A stretch of 64,000 nt of DNA from Knoellia sinensis KCTC 19936 (GCF_000768705.1 NZ_AVPJ01000002.1:124001-188000); one strand, 5' to 3'; positions 17,533 to 26,696 are shown, counted from the first letter of the stretch. Notes: generated by a model not told the origin, from the sequence alone. Made by a program: numbers and translations.

Positions 17533-17802
17533 ATGAGTGAGCACCTGATGCTCTTCCCTGAGCGCGAGACGGCTGAGGAGATCGCCGACGAGCTCGCGGA
17601 GGAGGGCTTCACCGAAGTCCGGGTCACGCGCGTCGCCCACGCCGGTGAGGACGACGCCGAGGACCACGAGTGGGCGGTGCATGTCCGTGAGGCCACGGTG
17701 ACCGACGAATCGGGGGCGGTTGCCGGTGGGCTGCGCGACCGCTTCCGAGCCCTGGCCGAGGACAACGATGGCTGGTACGACCCGGAACCAACCGCACGCT
17801 GA
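17533..17802 (+). CDS. RraB-like small protein
   Basis: An 89-residue acidic protein. The pattern of an N-terminal helix (ETAEEIADELAEEGFTEVRV), a central strand pair (EDHEWAVHVREATV) and a C-terminal DRFRALAEDNDGWYDP is like the RraB fold (regulator of RNase E activity B), including the terminal DGWY element. RraB of enterobacteria binds and inhibits RNase E; whether that function exists here is inference. The gene is preceded by CATACT 8 nt before the ATG and by no ribosome site, so its mRNA may be leaderless. Confidence 0.6.
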   Translation: MSEHLMLFPERETAEEIADELAEEGFTEVRVTRVAHAGEDDAEDHEWAVHVREATVTDESGAVAGGLRDRFRALAEDNDGWYDPEPTAR

Positions 17803-17881
17803 CCCTCGCACGTATTTCGGATGAGTGCCCGAACTCCTCTCTGACGTCGAGACTTCCTCGGCCCTCACGACAGGAGCAGCC

Positions 17882-19006
17882 ATGTCCGAGCCCATCGCCT
17901 ATCAAGATCTCGCCAGCAAGGTCGGGCAGCGCGAGGCCCAAGCCGAGATGCCCGACACCGCGATCCGCGAGACGCTCTTCCTCACTGGGCGTGAGCCGAT
18001 CCCCGAGATCGCCGACGTCAGCGAGGTCCAGCCCACCCACAAGGGACCAGAGGGCGTGCGGACCTTCCGGGTCGACCTCGACGTGCCACGCACAGCGATC
18101 GGCGTCCACACCTTCCCACCCGGAGTCGAAGGCACCAAGCTCTCCGCGCGCCGCACCCTGCTTGTGGAGGAGGAGTATCCACAGCACGTCGAGGGCTTCC
18201 TGCCCGACCACTTGGCACTCAAGGTCCAGCCAGGCAAGCTGGACCGGCAACTGCGCCGCCGCCTGAAGCGGACCAAGGTCGACGCGGACGATCCCGAGGT
18301 GAAGTGGGCGACCACGATCTTCCCGCCCGAGGACCGCTACGCCTTCAACGACACCTCGTTCCCATGGTGCACGACCGGCCGGGTCGAGACCTCCAACGGT
18401 GGCTGGGCGTCGGGCTCGATGGTCGGGCCGCGTCACCTGCTCACCTGCAGCCACGCCATCGGGTGGATCACCAACCCCGATCCGTATGTCGCTGGCTGGA
18501 TCAACTTCACCCCCAGCTACTTCGACGGCAGCGCGCCGTTCGGCAAGGCCTGGGGAACCCACATCTATTGGCAGGAGCAGGTTTTCGGACCGTTCATCGA
18601 GGGCACTGAGGAACGCCACGACTACGTCGTCGTCGTGCTCGATCGGCGGATCGGTGACCTGACCGGCTGGATGGGATCCAAGAGCTACACGGACACCTGG
18701 GACGGTGGAACCTATTGGAGCCACATCGGCTACCCGGAGGACGTGGCGGGCGGGACCCGACCGATCTTCGTCGGCGATTTCGCGCTCGATGGTCATGACA
18801 CTCAGAACGACTCGGCCCAGGCGCTCCTTCACACGGCCGACGTCATCCCCGGACAGTCCGGCGGACCGATGTTCGGATGGTGGGAAGGTGAGCCCTGGCC
18901 ACGCGTCGTCGCCGATCAGAGTTGGCAGAACGAGTCCTCCAACGGTGCCAGTGGCGGCTCCAAGATGGTCGACCTCATCATCAGGGCGCGCAACGAGCAC
19001 CCGTGA
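17882..19006 (+). CDS. V8-like trypsin-fold serine protease
   Basis: A 374-residue protein. The protease domain occupies the C-terminal two thirds: the catalytic His is in LTCSHAIGW (~residue 198), the Asp in HDYVVVVLD (~245), and the Ser in PGQSGGPMFG (~328), as in glutamyl endopeptidases of the S1B family. Residues 1-110 are a Pro/charged pro-region. No signal peptide is seen at the chosen start ATG 17882 (AGGAG 5 nt upstream), so it may be cytoplasmic or exported by another route; this is unusual for the family. No inhibitor gene is adjacent. Confidence 0.8.
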   Translation: MSEPIAYQDLASKVGQREAQAEMPDTAIRETLFLTGREPIPEIADVSEVQPTHKGPEGVRTFRVDLDVPRTAIGVHTFPPGVEGTKLSARRTLLVEEEYPQHVEGFLPDHLALKVQPGKLDRQLRRRLKRTKVDADDPEVKWATTIFPPEDRYAFNDTSFPWCTTGRVETSNGGWASGSMVGPRHLLTCSHAIGWITNPDPYVAGWINFTPSYFDGSAPFGKAWGTHIYWQEQVFGPFIEGTEERHDYVVVVLDRRIGDLTGWMGSKSYTDTWDGGTYWSHIGYPEDVAGGTRPIFVGDFALDGHDTQNDSAQALLHTADVIPGQSGGPMFGWWEGEPWPRVVADQSWQNESSNGASGGSKMVDLIIRARNEHP

Positions 19007-19032
19007 CGCGGTTGCTCCGGGCGCCGAGTCGG

Positions 19033-19038
19033 TAGGTT
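19033..19038 (+). promoter_or_regulatory. -10 element, leaderless
   Basis: TAGGTT ends 7 nt before the ATG at 19046. Confidence 0.5.
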
Positions 19039-19045
19039 CATCGTC

Positions 19046-19597
19046 ATGGACGACGCGCCGAACGACCAGCCCGCACGACACGTGATCGTCATGGGGGTGT
19101 CCGGGTCCGGCAAGTCGACGGTCGCCGAGGGCATCGCGAAACGGACGGGCTGGACCTTCGCAGAGGCGGACGAGTTCCATCCCAAGGCCAACATCGCCAA
19201 AATGGAGGCCGGGACGCCGCTCACCGACGAGGACCGCTGGCCCTGGCTCGAGGCACTCAACGAGTGGATGGTGGAGCGAGCCGCGGATGGCGAGTCGACG
19301 GTCATCACGTGCTCCGCGCTACGCCGCATCTATCGCGACCGGCTTCGTCAGGGCTTGGAATCCCTCGACTTCATCCACCTGCATGGGCCGGCGGAGGTCA
19401 TCGCGGAACGGATGAAGGGGCGCAAGGGACACTTCATGCCGCCCGCGTTGCTCCAGTCCCAGATCGACACGCTCGAGGCGCTCGAGCCCGACGAGTCCGG
19501 GGTCGTCCTCGACCTCACGCACTCACCCGAACAACTCGTCGACGAGGCTGTCGTCTGGCTCGAGGGTGCAGACCGTGGAGGTGCGGGCGAGGGCTGA
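19046..19597 (+). CDS. gntK: gluconokinase
   Basis: A 183-residue P-loop kinase that phosphorylates gluconate to 6-phosphogluconate, feeding the pentose phosphate route. Walker A is MGVSGSGKST at residues 16-25; DEFHPKANIAKMEAGTPLTD is the family substrate motif, ITCSALRRIYRDRLR follows, and KGHFMPPALLQSQ is the GntK lid. TAGGTT lies 7 nt before the ATG without a ribosome site, so the message is probably leaderless. No gluconate permease or dehydrogenase lies nearby. Confidence 0.92.
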   Translation: MDDAPNDQPARHVIVMGVSGSGKSTVAEGIAKRTGWTFAEADEFHPKANIAKMEAGTPLTDEDRWPWLEALNEWMVERAADGESTVITCSALRRIYRDRLRQGLESLDFIHLHGPAEVIAERMKGRKGHFMPPALLQSQIDTLEALEPDESGVVLDLTHSPEQLVDEAVVWLEGADRGGAGEG

Positions 19598-19649
19598 GGG
19601 GGGTGGACGGCATACGAGAAGTTCGTTCGTTGGTCACGTCCCGGCATAC

Positions 19650-19790
19650 GCCACGCCCGACGCCCCCACGGGCAAGGTGGTCCTGCCGCAGCTGACGCAG
19701 TTCGAACTGCAGGCCCACCGGGGAGGCCTCGGCCTCACGACCGAGAGCACTCCGAGGCGTTCCCCCAGGCGCTGGAACCCCCACGCAGAG
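19650..19790 (+). pseudogene. remnant of glycerophosphodiester phosphodiesterase 5' end
   Basis: The frame here reads VVLPQLTQF then ELQAHRGGLGLTTESTP, which is the family's N-terminal active-site motif (QAHRGG...ENT). Right after it the frame breaks: a one-base shift is needed to continue as EAFPQALEPPRRD. Beyond about 19790 no GDPD sequence (for example the ELD or DxHD motifs) is found. It is therefore a 5' fragment of a degraded gene. Confidence 0.6.
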
Positions 19791-19817
19791 ACTGGGGACG
19801 TACGACTGCCGACGCAC

Positions 19818-20144
19818 ATGGATTGCGAAGTGATGAGCGACTACTGGTCTCTGGATATCCCCGGGCTGGAGTACGACCAAGCCATCCGGCTCCGTGACGC
19901 GCTGCAGAGTGAGGTTCCCGCTGGCGTTGTCCTGGTGGATCCGGCCATCTTCATGGTTCGAGGTTTCGACCTCCCCGCGGTGGCACTGTTGAGCAAGTGC
20001 CTCGAGGCCGGCTTGGCGACCCTGAAGCTGTCTGACTTGGACCGAGCAGGCGCGCAGAGCATGCTCGAGGATTGCGAGGACTGGCTGGGCGGGGGGGCTC
20101 AACATGACGTCTTCACTGTCGCCGACGCGACCTGCTCAAGGTAG
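19818..20144 (+). CDS. orphan ORF, unknown
   Basis: The frame from ATG 19818 (or ATG 19833) encodes about 108 residues with good protein character: YWSLDIPGLEYDQAIRLRD, EVPAGVVLVDPAIFMVRGF, LLSKCLEAGLATLKLSDLD, ending in a Ser/Asp-rich tail. It is continuous with the frame of the GDPD remnant, so it could be a new coding fusion or a separate small gene. G+C is visibly lower here than in neighbours. No family recognised and no strong ribosome site. Confidence 0.45.
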   Translation: MDCEVMSDYWSLDIPGLEYDQAIRLRDALQSEVPAGVVLVDPAIFMVRGFDLPAVALLSKCLEAGLATLKLSDLDRAGAQSMLEDCEDWLGGGAQHDVFTVADATCSR

Positions 20145-20155
20145 CGTTTAGGAGC

Positions 20156-20195
20156 TGCTATTGGTAGCGTAGAACAGTTGCTATTGGTAGTGTAG
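20156..20195 (+). promoter_or_regulatory. duplicated box in DUF4143 promoter
   Basis: TGCTATTGGTAGCGTAG at 20156-20172 recurs as TGCTATTGGTAGTGTAG at 20179-20195, 23 bp apart; a partial GGTAGCG copy precedes them. The second box contains TAGTGT, a -10 ending 6 nt before the ATG. Direct repeats covering a leaderless promoter suggest an operator. Confidence 0.5.
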
Positions 20196-20199
20196 TGAC

Positions 20200-21450
20200 A
20201 TGGCATATCTCGCCAGAACTGTCGACGCGGAACTCGATGACCTGCTTGCGATCGCGCCTGCCATCGCTCTGGACGGCGCCAAAGGGGTTGGCAAGACGGC
20301 CACCGCGAGGCGTCGCGCCGATCATTCGTGGCTGCTGGACGACCCGGCGCAACGGGCATTGCTCGAGGCTGATCCGTCGTTCCGCGCTGCGCCTCCGGGC
20401 ACGTTGCTCCTCGACGAGTGGCAGCGCCTCCCGGAGGTCTGGGACTCCGTTCGTCGCCGCGTCGACGACGGAGTCACGCCAGGCCGATTTCTGCTGACCG
20501 GCAGTGCGACACCAGCCAAGGGCATCGACACGCACAGCGGGGCCGGGCGCATCCTGTCGCTGCGCATGAGGCCGATGGCACTTCACGAACGAGGCATCGT
20601 GGCCCCGACGGTGAGCATCGGCCGTCTCCTGCGCGGCGAGCACGCAACCGTTTCGGGTCGCACCGACCTGACCGTTGTCGCCTACTTCGACGCGATCGAG
20701 TCCAGTGGCTTCCCCGGCATCCATCGCCAGCCCCGACGCCTGACCCGCGGACTGCTCGAGGTCTACCTTCAGCGCGTCATCGATCGGGACCTCCCGGACG
20801 TTGGCTTTGCCGTGCGTCGACCCGAGACGCTGCGCAGGTGGCTCACGGCCTACGCAGCGTCGTCGTCGACCTCCGCGTCCTACACGAGGATCCTCGATGC
20901 GACGACCGTCGGGGATGGCTCCCAGCCCGCCAAGACGACCACGATCGCCTACCGCGACCACCTCACGCAGTTGTGGCTCCTCGATCCGGTTCCGGGATGG
21001 AGCCCCGCGCGCAACCCACTTGCCCGCCTTCAGCAGGCACCCAAGCACCAACTCGCCGACCCCGCGCTGGCCGCGCGCCTGCTCAACCTCTCGGCGCGCA
21101 CGCTCGCGTCTGGGCCTGGCGCCCCCATGGCCGGCCCACTGTTCGAGTCATTGGCCACGCTGACGGTGCGCGTCGCCGCGCAGGCTGCGGAGGCTCGGGT
21201 TGGACACCTCCGCACGCGCAATGGTGATCACGAGGTGGACCTTGTCGTCGAAGGTCCCGAAGGGCAAGTCCTCGGTGTGGAGGTCAAGCTCGCAGCGAAC
21301 GCCACCGACGCCGATGGGCGACACCTTCGGTGGCTGCGCGAGCAGCTGGGGGGCGACGTCGTCGACCTCATGATCATCACGACGGGCACCACGGCCTACC
21401 GTCGGCCGGACGGAATCGCCGTCGTCCCTCTGGGTCTCCTGGGCGCCTGA
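20200..21450 (+). CDS. AAA ATPase with DUF4143 domain
   Basis: A 416-residue protein of the widespread AAA_14/DUF4143 class. Walker A is LDGAKGVGKTATARRRA at residues ~24-40, Walker B is LLLDEWQRLPE (~70-80), and sensor-like LLTGSATPAK follows. The C-terminal half has the DUF4143 core, including LPDVGF with ETLRRWLTAYAASS, and the nuclease-like end LRTRNGDHEVDLVVEG...VLGVEVKLA, which resembles the PD-(D/E)xK fold. The function of the class is not settled. The gene lies in a patch with pseudogenes and has its own repeat-bearing promoter, which is consistent with an acquired module. Confidence 0.85.
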   Translation: MAYLARTVDAELDDLLAIAPAIALDGAKGVGKTATARRRADHSWLLDDPAQRALLEADPSFRAAPPGTLLLDEWQRLPEVWDSVRRRVDDGVTPGRFLLTGSATPAKGIDTHSGAGRILSLRMRPMALHERGIVAPTVSIGRLLRGEHATVSGRTDLTVVAYFDAIESSGFPGIHRQPRRLTRGLLEVYLQRVIDRDLPDVGFAVRRPETLRRWLTAYAASSSTSASYTRILDATTVGDGSQPAKTTTIAYRDHLTQLWLLDPVPGWSPARNPLARLQQAPKHQLADPALAARLLNLSARTLASGPGAPMAGPLFESLATLTVRVAAQAAEARVGHLRTRNGDHEVDLVVEGPEGQVLGVEVKLAANATDADGRHLRWLREQLGGDVVDLMIITTGTTAYRRPDGIAVVPLGLLGA

Positions 21451-21545
21451 CGCTGTGGCTGGACACGGATTGGGCGTCAGCTGTTGTTCGCTCACTGGTC
21501 CGCCACGCGTCAACGAACGGTCGCGGCGGAGGTGAGCGGACGGCA

Positions 21546-21551
21546 TACGGT
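21546..21551 (+). promoter_or_regulatory. -10 element, leaderless
   Basis: TACGGT ends 6 nt before the GTG at 21558 and overlaps a CGGCATAC octamer. Confidence 0.4.
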
Positions 21552-21557
21552 CCGCTC

Positions 21558-22464
21558 GTGACAAGGTTCGTCGCCCTCGGCGACTCACTCACGGAAGGAG
21601 TCGGCGACCCGCACCCGTCGTGGCCCAACGGGCTGCGCGGTTGGGCCGACCTCGTTGCCGAACTCCTCGCGCAGCGGGACCCGAGCAGCGACTACGCCAA
21701 CCTGGCTCTGCGCGGCAAGACCGCCCGAGACGTGGCCACCGAGCAACTGCCCGCAGCGCTGGACATGCGTCCCGACATCGTGACCATCTGGGCCGGCGGC
21801 AACGACCTCCTGCGACCGAGGCTCAGGCTCGACAACGTCCTCGCGCCGATCGATCACGCCCTCGCCCAGTTCGCCACCGCCGCGACCGCGACCCTGACCG
21901 CGACCGCTTCCGTGCCCGCGACCGCTTCCGTGCCCGCGACCGCTTCCGTGCCCGCGACCGCGACCGCGACCGCGACGGCTACGACGGTCATCGTGTTCAC
22001 CGGGTTCGAGATCAGCGGCTCGCCTGTCTTCAGCCCCATCCGCGCACGCGTCCGCGCCCTCAACGAGAGCCTGCGCGAGATCGCCGCCGATCGTGGCGCC
22101 CTCATCGCCGATGTCTCCGCGCGCGGCCTGGCGCGACCCCCGCCTCTGGGCCGGCGACCGAGTCCACCCCTCTCCGATCGGCCACCAACGCCTGGCCACC
22201 CAGGTCGCGCACCTCCTCGGACTGCACACCCCCGCGCCGAGAGCCCCGGAACTCGAGGCGGCCCCTCAGCCGTCCAAGTGGGCCCAGGCCGTCGCCGACG
22301 AAATCGAGTGGTGGCGCGAGCACGCCGCCCCCCACATCGCCCGGTGGGCGACGGGCGCATCTCGACGCGAACTCGTCGTCCCGAAGTGGTCCGTGCCGGT
22401 GCGTCCGGCCTCGACGTTCCCGTGGCTCGACGTCGCACCCACGGAGCGATCAGCAACGATCTGA
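21558..22464 (+). pseudogene. SGNH/GDSL hydrolase with internal frameshift
   Basis: The first part (GTG 21558 to about 22127) has the GDSL block FVALGDSLTEGVG, the Gly block NLALRGKTARDVA and the Asn block IWAGGNDLLR. The fourth block with the catalytic Asp-His (GDRVHPSPIGHQRLA) is in another frame (+1), continuing to a stop at 22464. One extra G in the GCGCGCGG stretch at about 22121-22128 would explain the break. Without it the protein would be about 300 residues. An Ala/Thr/Val/Pro repeat (residues ~108-145) is inserted before the VIVFTGFE strand. It is either a recent pseudogene or a sequence error. It would be an esterase/lipase. Confidence 0.7.
21901..21984 (+). repeat. 18-bp and 6-bp tandem repeats in SGNH gene
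   Basis: CGACCGCTTCCGTGCCCG occurs three times in a row (21901-21954), followed by CGACCG hexamers. In frame it encodes repeats of Thr-Ala-Ser-Val-Pro-Ala, then Thr-Ala. Such repeats change in number by slippage. Confidence 0.8.
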
Positions 22465-22519
22465 GTCCAGTTCGAGCCAGCGCCGTTCACGGGGCACCTG
22501 CAGGCGGCATGATGAGGCA

Positions 22520-24016
22520 GTGCCCCCTCGCGAACGTCGCTACCGCGACTACGAAGACCCCTACGAAGACGAGTACGACGACTACTCCGACCTCTATGGC
22601 AGTTCCCGTCGCTTCTTCGGTCTGACTGCGTTGAGCACGCTCCTTCCCGGTGCCGGACTTCTCGGCACGCGGCGACGGAACTTCGGCAGGCTCCTTCTCC
22701 TCAGCTTCCTGCTCATAGGCGCCCTGGTGCTCTTCTATGCCTGGCGCAAGGGCTTCGTCACGGCCGCCCTCGACCTCGCCGTCCGTCCCCGCGTGCTCAT
22801 CGGCATCCTCGTGGCAGTGATCGCGGGGGCGCTCCTCTGGGTGACGGGCATTCTCCTGACGGCCCGGGAGACAGCACCGAACGGCCGCGGCAGCGCCTTG
22901 CGTGCGGCCTTCGCAGCATTCTGCTGCCTCGTCATCCTGGCCCCCGCCGCCACTGCGGTCCGCTACCTCACGATCCAGCACGACGTCGTCCAGGTCCTCA
23001 CCGGCGGCGGCGAGGATGCCGAGGCCAACGCCTGGGCCGACAAGCCCCGGGTCAACGTGCTCTTGCTCGGTTCCGACGCCGCCGACGACCGCGTCGGTGT
23101 GCGGACGGACTCGATGATGGTGGCGAGCATCGACACCCAGTCCGGCGACGCAGTGCTCTTCAGCCTGCCGCGCAACCTCGAGCACGCGCCGATCCCGTCG
23201 GACAACCCTCTCTCGAGGCTCTACCCCAATGGCTACGACTGTGGCGACGAGTGCCTCCTCAACGGCATCTGGACGCTCGCTGCCGACCAGGCCGAGGCGG
23301 ACCCGACCCTCTTCCCCGGCGACGACAATCCCGGCCTCACGACGACCCGCGACGTCATCGGCGAGATCCTCGGTCTCGAGATCGACCGCTCCCTCGTGGT
23401 CAACCTGCGTGGCTTCCAGGCGCTCGTCAATGCCATGGGAGGCATCGACATCAACGTCAAGGAGCGCATCTGCGTCGGCTGCAAGCTCTCCAGCGGCGGC
23501 CGCATCATCTTCAACAACGGGGTGGAGCGCTGGATCGAGCCGGGCCAGCAGCACCTCGACGGCTACCACGCCCTCTGGTACGCCCGCTCCCGCGCCGGCA
23601 GTGACGATTTCAGCCGCATGCGCCGGCAACGATGCGTGACCGGCGCGATCCTCAACCAGGCCGACCCGATCGCGCTGCTCCGCAACTACCCCTCGCTTGC
23701 CGAAGTCATCAAGGACAACGTCACCCTTGACATCCCCACATCGGAGCTCCCCGCCTGGGCCGAACTCGTGGGCACGCTTCAGGAGAAGGGCTCGGTCCGG
23801 AGCCTTCCGATCACCAACAAGGTCGTCAACGTGGTCGACCCCGACTACGACCAGATCCGCGAACTCGTCCAGAACGCGATTTCGCCGCAGCCCACCACGT
23901 CGGCGGCGCCGACGACGTCGGCACCGGAGCCGAGTGACACTCCGAGCGAATCCGGAGCAAGCCCGTCCCCGAGCGAGCCGACCGACGAGGTGGAGGACAT
24001 CTCGACGGCCTGCTGA
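22520..24016 (+). CDS. LytR-CpsA-Psr (LCP) family protein
   Basis: A 498-residue membrane protein. The cytoplasmic N terminus is rich in Arg, Tyr, Asp and Glu (RERRYRDYEDPYEDEYDDYS). About four hydrophobic segments follow (residues ~32-150). The exterior LCP domain opens with VNVLLLGSDAADDRVGVRTDSM and contains SLPRNLEH, GGIDINVKERI and YHALWYARSRAGSDDFSRM, with the Arg/Asp residues that bind polyprenyl pyrophosphate. A Ser/Thr/Pro tail ends the protein. LCP enzymes attach glycopolymers such as arabinogalactan or teichoic acids to peptidoglycan. Start GTG 22520 is the first in-frame codon with coding character, but its ribosome site is weak. Confidence 0.9.
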   Translation: MPPRERRYRDYEDPYEDEYDDYSDLYGSSRRFFGLTALSTLLPGAGLLGTRRRNFGRLLLLSFLLIGALVLFYAWRKGFVTAALDLAVRPRVLIGILVAVIAGALLWVTGILLTARETAPNGRGSALRAAFAAFCCLVILAPAATAVRYLTIQHDVVQVLTGGGEDAEANAWADKPRVNVLLLGSDAADDRVGVRTDSMMVASIDTQSGDAVLFSLPRNLEHAPIPSDNPLSRLYPNGYDCGDECLLNGIWTLAADQAEADPTLFPGDDNPGLTTTRDVIGEILGLEIDRSLVVNLRGFQALVNAMGGIDINVKERICVGCKLSSGGRIIFNNGVERWIEPGQQHLDGYHALWYARSRAGSDDFSRMRRQRCVTGAILNQADPIALLRNYPSLAEVIKDNVTLDIPTSELPAWAELVGTLQEKGSVRSLPITNKVVNVVDPDYDQIRELVQNAISPQPTTSAAPTTSAPEPSDTPSESGASPSPSEPTDEVEDISTAC

Positions 24017-24020
24017 CAAG

Positions 24021-24057
24021 AGCACAGAGTTGAGCGGAATCAACTCAACTCTGTGCT
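24021..24057. terminator. 14-bp perfect hairpin containing a HAIR
   Basis: AGCACAGAGTTGAG (24021-24034) and CTCAACTCTGTGCT (24044-24057) are perfect arms around a 9-nt loop, starting 4 nt after the LCP stop. It can serve as a terminator for the LCP gene. The HspR site described separately lies inside it. Confidence 0.6.
24029..24049 (+). promoter_or_regulatory. HAIR element before clpB
   Basis: GTTGAGC-N7-ACTCAAC matches the HspR consensus at 11 of 14 positions and lies 60 bp before the clpB ATG, placing clpB in the HspR regulon. Confidence 0.75.
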
Positions 24058-24108
24058 GGTTGAACCCTGAAGAACCCGTGACCCCACGCCCCTCAGGAGA
24101 CATCCACG

Positions 24109-26673
24109 ATGGAACTCACCCCGACGACCAAGGTCGCCGAGGCGCTGGCCCTCGCGCAGCGCACCGCGCAGACGGCGGGCCACCCCGAGATCACCCCTGA
24201 CCATCTGGCGCTCGCCCTCGCCGAGCAGCCCGAGACGTCCACGCCGGCTCTGCTCGAAGCGGCCGGCACCTCCGTGGACGCCGTCACCTCTGCGGCGCGC
24301 TCCGCGCTGTCCCGTATGCCGGTGAGTTCCGGTCCCAGCGCCACCTCACCGTCGCTCGGGCAGGCTGCCCTCGGCGTGCTCCAGCAGGCGAGCACGCTCA
24401 TGGCGGCCAAGGGTGACACCCACCTCGCCACCGACCTGCTCGTCCTGGCGCTCGTCGAGAAGGGCGCGCTGCCCGGTGTTGAGAAGTCGGCGGCCCAGGC
24501 AGTGGAGGCCCGCATCGACGAGCTGCGTGCCGGGCGCAAGGTCACGTCGGATGCTCAGGAGAGCGGCAGCGAGTCTCTCGAGAAGTACGGCACGGACCTC
24601 ACCTCCATGGCCCGCGACGGCAAGCTCGACCCGGTCATCGGCCGCGACTCCGAGATCCGCCGCGTCATCCAGGTGCTGTCGCGCCGGACCAAGAACAACC
24701 CTGTCCTCATCGGTGAGCCCGGCGTCGGCAAGACCGCCGTCGTCGAGGGCCTCGCCCAGCGCATCGTCGACGGCGACGTGCCGGAGTCCTTGCGGGACAA
24801 GCGGCTCATCAGCCTCGACCTCGGCGCGATGGTCGCCGGTGCGAAGTACCGCGGCGAGTTCGAGGAGCGCCTCAAGGCCGTCCTCGAGGAGATCAAGGCA
24901 AGCAACGGCCAGATCGTCACGTTCATCGACGAACTGCACACCGTCGTGGGTGCGGGTGCGAGCGGCGACTCGGCCATGGACGCGGGCAACATGCTCAAGC
25001 CCATGCTGGCCCGTGGCGAGCTTCGTCTCGTCGGCGCGACGACGCTCGACGAGTTCCGCGAGCACGTCGAGAAGGACCCAGCGCTGGAGCGCCGCTTCCA
25101 GCAGGTCTTCGTCGGCGAGCCCTCGGTCGAGGACACCATCGCGATCCTGCGCGGGCTCAAGGAGCGCTACGAGGCGCACCACAAGGTGACCATCGAGGAC
25201 TCCGCGCTCGTTGCGGCGGCGTCGCTGTCGGATCGCTACATCACTGGCCGCCAGCTGCCCGACAAGGCCATCGACCTCGTCGACGAAGCAGCCTCGCGGC
25301 TGCGCATGGAGATCGACTCCAGCCCGATCGAGATCGACGAGCTCCGTCGCGCCGTCGACCGGCTCAAGATGGAGGAGCTCCACCTCGAGCGCGAGACCGA
25401 CGACGCCTCCGTCGAGCGACTGGCCCGGCTGCGCGAGGACCTTGCCGACAAGTCGGAGCAGCTGTCCGGCCTCAACGCCCGCTGGGACGCCGAGAAGTCC
25501 GGCCTCAACCGCGTCGGTGACCTCAAGGCCCAGGTCGACGAGGCCCGCACCCGAGCCGAGCGCCTGCAGCGCGACGGCGACTACGAGGGTGCTTCACGGC
25601 TGCTCTATGGCGAGATCCCCGAGCTCGAGCAGCAGCTCGCGGCCGCGAGCGAGGCAGAGGTGGCCAAGGGCGACACGGATCCCATGGTCAAGGAACGTGT
25701 CGGCGCCGACGACATCGCCGAGGTCATCTCGGCATGGACCGGAATCCCGGCCGGTCGTCTCCTCCAGGGTGAGACCGAGAAGTTGCTGTCGATGGAGTCG
25801 ATCATCGGTTCGCGCCTCATCGGTCAGTCGTCGGCGGTCCAGACCGTCGCCGACGCGGTGCGGCGCAGCCGCGCCGGCATCGCCGACCCCGACCGACCCA
25901 CGGGCTCGTTCCTCTTCCTCGGACCCACCGGCGTCGGCAAGACCGAGCTCGCCAAGTCCCTCGCCGACTTCCTCTTCGACGACGAGCGGGCGATGGTCCG
26001 CATCGACATGTCCGAGTACTCCGAGCGTCATGCCGTCGCCCGCCTCATCGGCGCACCTCCTGGCTACGTCGGGCACGAGGAGGGCGGCCAGCTCACCGAG
26101 GCCGTCCGTCGTCGGCCCTACTCGGTGGTGCTCCTCGACGAGGTCGAGAAGGCGCACGTAGAAACATGGGACCTTCTCCTTCAGGTGCTCGACGACGGTC
26201 GCCTCACGGACGGGCAGGGGCGGACGGTCGACTTCCGCAACGTCATCCTGGTCATGACGAGCAACCTCGGCAGCCAGTTCCTCATCGACCCGATCATGGA
26301 GCCGGACGCGAAGCGGGAGGCCGTCATGGCAGCCGTGCGCTCGTCCTTCAAGCCCGAGTTCCTCAACCGCCTCGACGAGGTCGTCATCTTCGACCCGCTG
26401 ACTCGCGACGAGCTGGCCCACATCGTTGAACTCCAGGTGCGCGCCCTCGGCACGCGGCTCAAGGACCGTCGCATCGATCTGGAGGTGACCGACGCGGCAC
26501 GCGAGTGGCTCGCCGAGACCGGATACGACCCGGCATACGGCGCTCGTCCGCTTCGGCGACTCGTCCAGAAGGAGATCGGTGACCGGTTGGCGCGCGCCCT
26601 CCTTGCCGGCGAGGTGCGCGACGGTGAGACCGTGACCGTCGACCGGGATGGCGAAGGACTCACCCTCCTCTGA
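24109..26673 (+). CDS. clpB: disaggregase ClpB
   Basis: An 854-residue Hsp100 ATPase that pulls proteins out of aggregates with DnaK/DnaJ/GrpE. The Clp N-terminal repeat domain occupies residues ~1-145. AAA1 has Walker [10 protein letters not shown] near residue 202, and the middle domain coiled coil spans ~400-520. AAA2 has Walker [10 protein letters not shown] near residue 605. The end [20 protein letters not shown] is the AAA2 small-domain signature. No IGF/L loop typical of ClpA/ClpX is seen, and the middle domain is full length, which sets it apart from ClpC. AGGAGA precedes the ATG. A HAIR element upstream indicates HspR control. Confidence 0.97.
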   Translation: MELTPTTKVAEALALAQRTAQTAGHPEITPDHLALALAEQPETSTPALLEAAGTSVDAVTSAARSALSRMPVSSGPSATSPSLGQAALGVLQQASTLMAAKGDTHLATDLLVLALVEKGALPGVEKSAAQAVEARIDELRAGRKVTSDAQESGSESLEKYGTDLTSMARDGKLDPVIGRDSEIRRVIQVLSRRTKNNPVLIGEPGVGKTAVVEGLAQRIVDGDVPESLRDKRLISLDLGAMVAGAKYRGEFEERLKAVLEEIKASNGQIVTFIDELHTVVGAGASGDSAMDAGNMLKPMLARGELRLVGATTLDEFREHVEKDPALERRFQQVFVGEPSVEDTIAILRGLKERYEAHHKVTIEDSALVAAASLSDRYITGRQLPDKAIDLVDEAASRLRMEIDSSPIEIDELRRAVDRLKMEELHLERETDDASVERLARLREDLADKSEQLSGLNARWDAEKSGLNRVGDLKAQVDEARTRAERLQRDGDYEGASRLLYGEIPELEQQLAAASEAEVAKGDTDPMVKERVGADDIAEVISAWTGIPAGRLLQGETEKLLSMESIIGSRLIGQSSAVQTVADAVRRSRAGIADPDRPTGSFLFLGPTGVGKTELAKSLADFLFDDERAMVRIDMSEYSERHAVARLIGAPPGYVGHEEGGQLTEAVRRRPYSVVLLDEVEKAHVETWDLLLQVLDDGRLTDGQGRTVDFRNVILVMTSNLGSQFLIDPIMEPDAKREAVMAAVRSSFKPEFLNRLDEVVIFDPLTRDELAHIVELQVRALGTRLKDRRIDLEVTDAAREWLAETGYDPAYGARPLRRLVQKEIGDRLARALLAGEVRDGETVTVDRDGEGLTLL

Positions 26674-26690
26674 CGGACGCGACCGGCCAG

Positions 26691-26696
26691 TAGGGT
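26691..26696 (+). promoter_or_regulatory. -10 element, leaderless
   Basis: TAGGGT ends 7 nt before the ATG at 26704. Confidence 0.5.

Noticed and set aside
21620-22519. Long N-terminal extension of the LCP protein
   Set aside because: Arg/Pro-rich out-of-frame reading of the SGNH gene; the protein character begins at about 22520.
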